In this document: in pieces, positions 5,760 through 7,121 of the stretch
How the letters are laid out: each line of letters begins with the position of its first letter
Numbering within the stretch: the stretch's first letter is position 1
Assembly: GCA_947630315.1 (NCBI GenBank)
Contig: CANRHA010000088.1
Span: 1 to 7,121, forward strand
DNA length: 7,121 bases
Source: an uncultured Clostridia bacterium
GTDB lineage: Bacteria > Bacillota > Clostridia > Oscillospirales > Ruminococcaceae
Reading direction: 5' to 3'
The notes under the pieces: model-generated
Databases searched by the model: none
What the model saw: the letters and a program-made list of their open reading frames with translations, nothing else
Told to the model about the DNA's origin: nothing
Translations under genes and position numbers: made by a program

Positions 5760-5787
5760 GGTGGGGGTGTATGAAGGGAAATGGTGC
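5754..5787 (+). repeat. Terminator-linked repeat, divergent copy 3
   Basis: After the U-tract the sequence reads TTTTTTGGTGG, then GGTGTATG (5766-5773), then a degenerate GGGAAATGGTGC. This follows the order of the two copies after the hairpins near 2384 and 2859 (TTTTGG, GGTGTATGGG, GAGAAACCGTGCC). The match is weaker and may be partly chance. Confidence 0.4.
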
Positions 5788-5871
5788 GCGGAGAAGGGGT
5801 TGCGGAGAGAGGATTGGGCTGCTTTGAAGTGGGGTAGCTATGCTTATGGCGGCGGCATGTTGCCTTTGATG
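5788..5871. other. Short G-rich stretch with no recognisable feature
   Basis: These bases between the terminator and the repeat array are purine-rich and carry no start with a ribosome binding site, RNA gene or repeat that I recognise. Confidence 0.5.
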
Positions 5872-6380
5872 AAAAGGGATTCGCTTCGCTCATGCTATTT
5901 TAAATGATCCGGCACCATTGTATGCCTTGGATAATAAAGCAAATCAAAGAGCGTCCGCAGACTATAAAAAGGTATTTGTAAGAGAATGATATTTGAAGTT
6001 GCTTATATAAAAACCCACCCTCGTGCCTCCCAACTGATAAAAAGGTATTCGCGGCGCTCATACTATTTTAAATGATCCGGCACCATTGTATGCCTTGGAT
6101 AATAAAGCAAATCAAAGAGCGTCCGCAGACCACAAAAAGGTATTCGCTACGCTCATACTATCTTAAATGAACCGGTCGATTGTGCGCTTCATATGGAATG
6201 GTAAGACAGCCTGCGACCACGTTGGGAAAAGGGATTCGCGGCGGAGCCGCTCATACTATTTTAAATGAACCGGCACCATTGTACGCCTTGGATAATAAAG
6301 CAAAACAAAGTTAGTCCACAAACTATAAAAAGGTATTCGCAAATTTCCTTGCGGAAATTTTCTCATGCTATTTGAATCAC
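5872..6380. repeat. Higher-order repeat block 1 (units 1-6)
   Basis: By tail type the units run A, C, A, B, A, D. Unit 6 carries the palindrome AAATTTCC-TTGC-GGAAATTT (6342-6361) and the D tail ATTTGAATCACCC. The same order recurs in block 2 with the fifth unit missing. Confidence 0.65.
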
Positions 6381-6416
6381 CCTACCCCCCTGCCCCCTCC
6401 CCTCGAGGGGAGGGGG
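6380..6416. repeat. G-rich palindrome with minus-strand quadruplex motif
   Basis: CCCCCTCCCC (6393-6402), TCGA and GGGGAGGGGG (6407-6416) form a perfect 24-bp palindrome. In addition the minus strand of 6380-6402 reads G4-A-G5-CA-G6-TA-G3, a canonical four-run quadruplex motif with loops of 1, 2 and 2 bases. The two structures share bases and would exclude each other. Confidence 0.75.
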
Positions 6417-6569
6417 TTCTGCTATGCCCTGACTATCTGCGCAGGTCGGACGGGGGGAGAGGTGATCCCGGCGCGGGCGCGAACAGAAGACAGAGGGCAG
6501 AAGTCGGAAATCAGAATGGCTGTTTTGGGGGCGCGCGAAACAGACCGATGCCGCCCGCGCCTACCTTGT
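6417..6569. other. Unique GC-rich stretch inside the array
   Basis: This is inserted between array units 6 and 7 and holds one CAGA-rich repeat (6482-6516). Short open frames cross it but lack ribosome binding sites and translate the palindrome and CAGA repeat, so I call no gene. Confidence 0.55.
6482..6516 (+). repeat. CAGA-rich dispersed repeat, copy 3
   Basis: ACAGAAGACAGAGGGCAGAA followed by GTCGGAAATCAGAA has the same word order as the minus strand of 1817-1849 and 1949-1981. Confidence 0.75.
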
Positions 6570-6599
6570 AAAAGGTATTAGCGGCGAAGCTGCTCATGC

Positions 6600-6635
6600 G
6601 GACAGAAGACAGAGGGCAGAGGGCAGAAGACAGAA
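6600..6635 (+). repeat. CAGA-rich dispersed repeat, copy 4
   Basis: GGACAGAAGACAGAGGGCAG then AGGGCAGAAGACAGAA follows directly on the hairpin of array unit 7, replacing that unit's usual tail. It is the second plus-oriented copy in the array interruption. Confidence 0.75.
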
Positions 6636-6687
6636 AGTCTCACTGATAGGCGGGTGTGACAGAGTGAGGCGCCGCTACCCGGTTATA

Positions 6688-7121
6688 AAAAGGTATTCGC
6701 TACGCTCATACTATCTTAAATGAACCGGTAGATTGTGCGCCTTGGATAATAAAGCAAATCAAAGAACGTCCGCAGACTATAAAAAAGTATTCGCAAGAGA
6801 ATGATATTTGAAAGTTGTTATACCTTACTGCATAAAATATGATTTTTGGGTGCGCCGGTCCTTGATGAAAAGGTATTCGCGGCGGTGCCGCTCATACTAT
6901 CTTAAATGAACCGGCACATTGTACGCCTTGGATAATAAAGCAAATCAAAGAGCGTCCGCAGACTATAAAAAGGTATTCGCTTCGCTCATACTATCTTAAA
7001 TGAACCAGTTGATTGTGCGGCATTCATGGAAAGACAAAACAAAGTGCCGCTGACCCACTATAAAAAGGTATTCGCAAATTTCCTTGCGGAAATTTTCTCA
7101 TGCTATTTGAATCACCCCACC
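6688..7121. repeat. Higher-order repeat block 2 (units 8-12), open at window end
   Basis: Tail types run A, C, A, B, D. Units 9 and 2 share the unusual GTAAGAG/GCAAGAG-AATGATATTTGAA form. Units 12 and 6 are nearly identical from AAAAAGGTATTCGC through ATTTGAATCACCC. The block therefore looks like a diverged second copy of 5872-6380. Confidence 0.65.

Larger units (their letters stand above)
5872..7121. repeat. Degenerate tandem array of about 95-bp units
   Basis: No gene is present. AAAAGGTATTCGC or a close variant occurs 12 times, starting at 5872, 5967, 6040, 6135, 6227, 6328, 6570, 6688, 6783, 6868, 6968 and 7063. Most steps are 92-101 bp. Each is followed by a small variable palindrome and then, in most units, by TCATACTATTTTAAATGA. 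A common tail reads CCTTGGATAATAAAGCAAAT and then GCGTCCGCAGACTATA, leading straight into the next unit (units 1, 3, 8, 10; diverged in 5). Other units carry different tails: 4 and 11 have GATTGTGCG-type tails, 2 and 9 have AATGATATTTGAA, and 6 and 12 have ATTTGAATCACCC. The array continues past the window end. It is not a CRISPR, because the units lack short identical repeats with unique spacers. Confidence 0.88.

Noticed and set aside
5642..5893. Minus-strand open frame of 83 codons
   Set aside because: It crosses the EAL terminator and the gene end. Its proline-rich product reflects the G-rich plus strand.
6365..6581. Two overlapping short plus-strand frames
   Set aside because: They translate the C/G palindrome and the CAGA repeat, with no ribosome binding site.
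5872..7121. CRISPR array
   Set aside because: The conserved parts are degenerate, spacing varies from 73 to 242 bp, intervals between repeats are themselves repeated, and no cas gene is present.

Overview
The window looks like chromosomal DNA from an uncultured clostridial member of the Bacillota, probably an Oscillospirales-like gut anaerobe. This is inferred from several traits. The genes mix GC-rich and AT-ending codons, the promoters are of sigma-A type (TTGCAT-17-TATAAT and TTGACA-17-TACATT with an extended -10), the Shine-Dalgarno site is strong and purine-rich, the protein families are typical of clostridia, and the intergenic DNA is very rich in repeats. I cannot name a species.

Layout. 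Positions 1-126 hold a GC-rich palindrome and the leader of a two-gene unit. The first gene (127-1416) encodes a nitroreductase domain fused to a long pentapeptide-repeat beta-helix. It overlaps by 4 bp a gene for an MmcQ/YjbR-family protein (1413-1772). The tail of that second gene and its 3' flank are duplicated in tandem (1723-1849 and 1855-1981). A consensus promoter then drives ssrA, the tmRNA (2037-2386), which ends in a perfect 18-bp terminator hairpin. Positions 2424-3040 are non-coding and consist of palindromic repeats. A strong promoter at 3045-3073 serves one large gene (3088-5730). Its protein has a PAS-like N-terminus, a degenerate GGDEF domain, an EAL domain with its catalytic residues intact, and a C-terminal repeat domain of about 29-residue period that reads as a beta-solenoid. 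A GAAA-loop terminator closes it. The rest (5760-7121) has no gene. It carries an array of at least 12 units of about 95 bp, each with a constant frame around a variable small hairpin, interrupted at about 6380-6660 by a G-rich palindrome and CAGA-rich repeats.

How the parts fit. The first two genes are probably co-transcribed and translationally coupled. tmRNA is housekeeping (ribosome rescue). The EAL protein probably degrades c-di-GMP in the cytoplasm and is likely transcribed alone. No evidence links the three loci functionally.

Most notable: the EAL/beta-solenoid fusion with no membrane segment or signal peptide, the nitroreductase/pentapeptide fusion (a second enzyme joined to a solenoid), and the repeat array whose hairpin stems change on both sides while the flanks stay constant.
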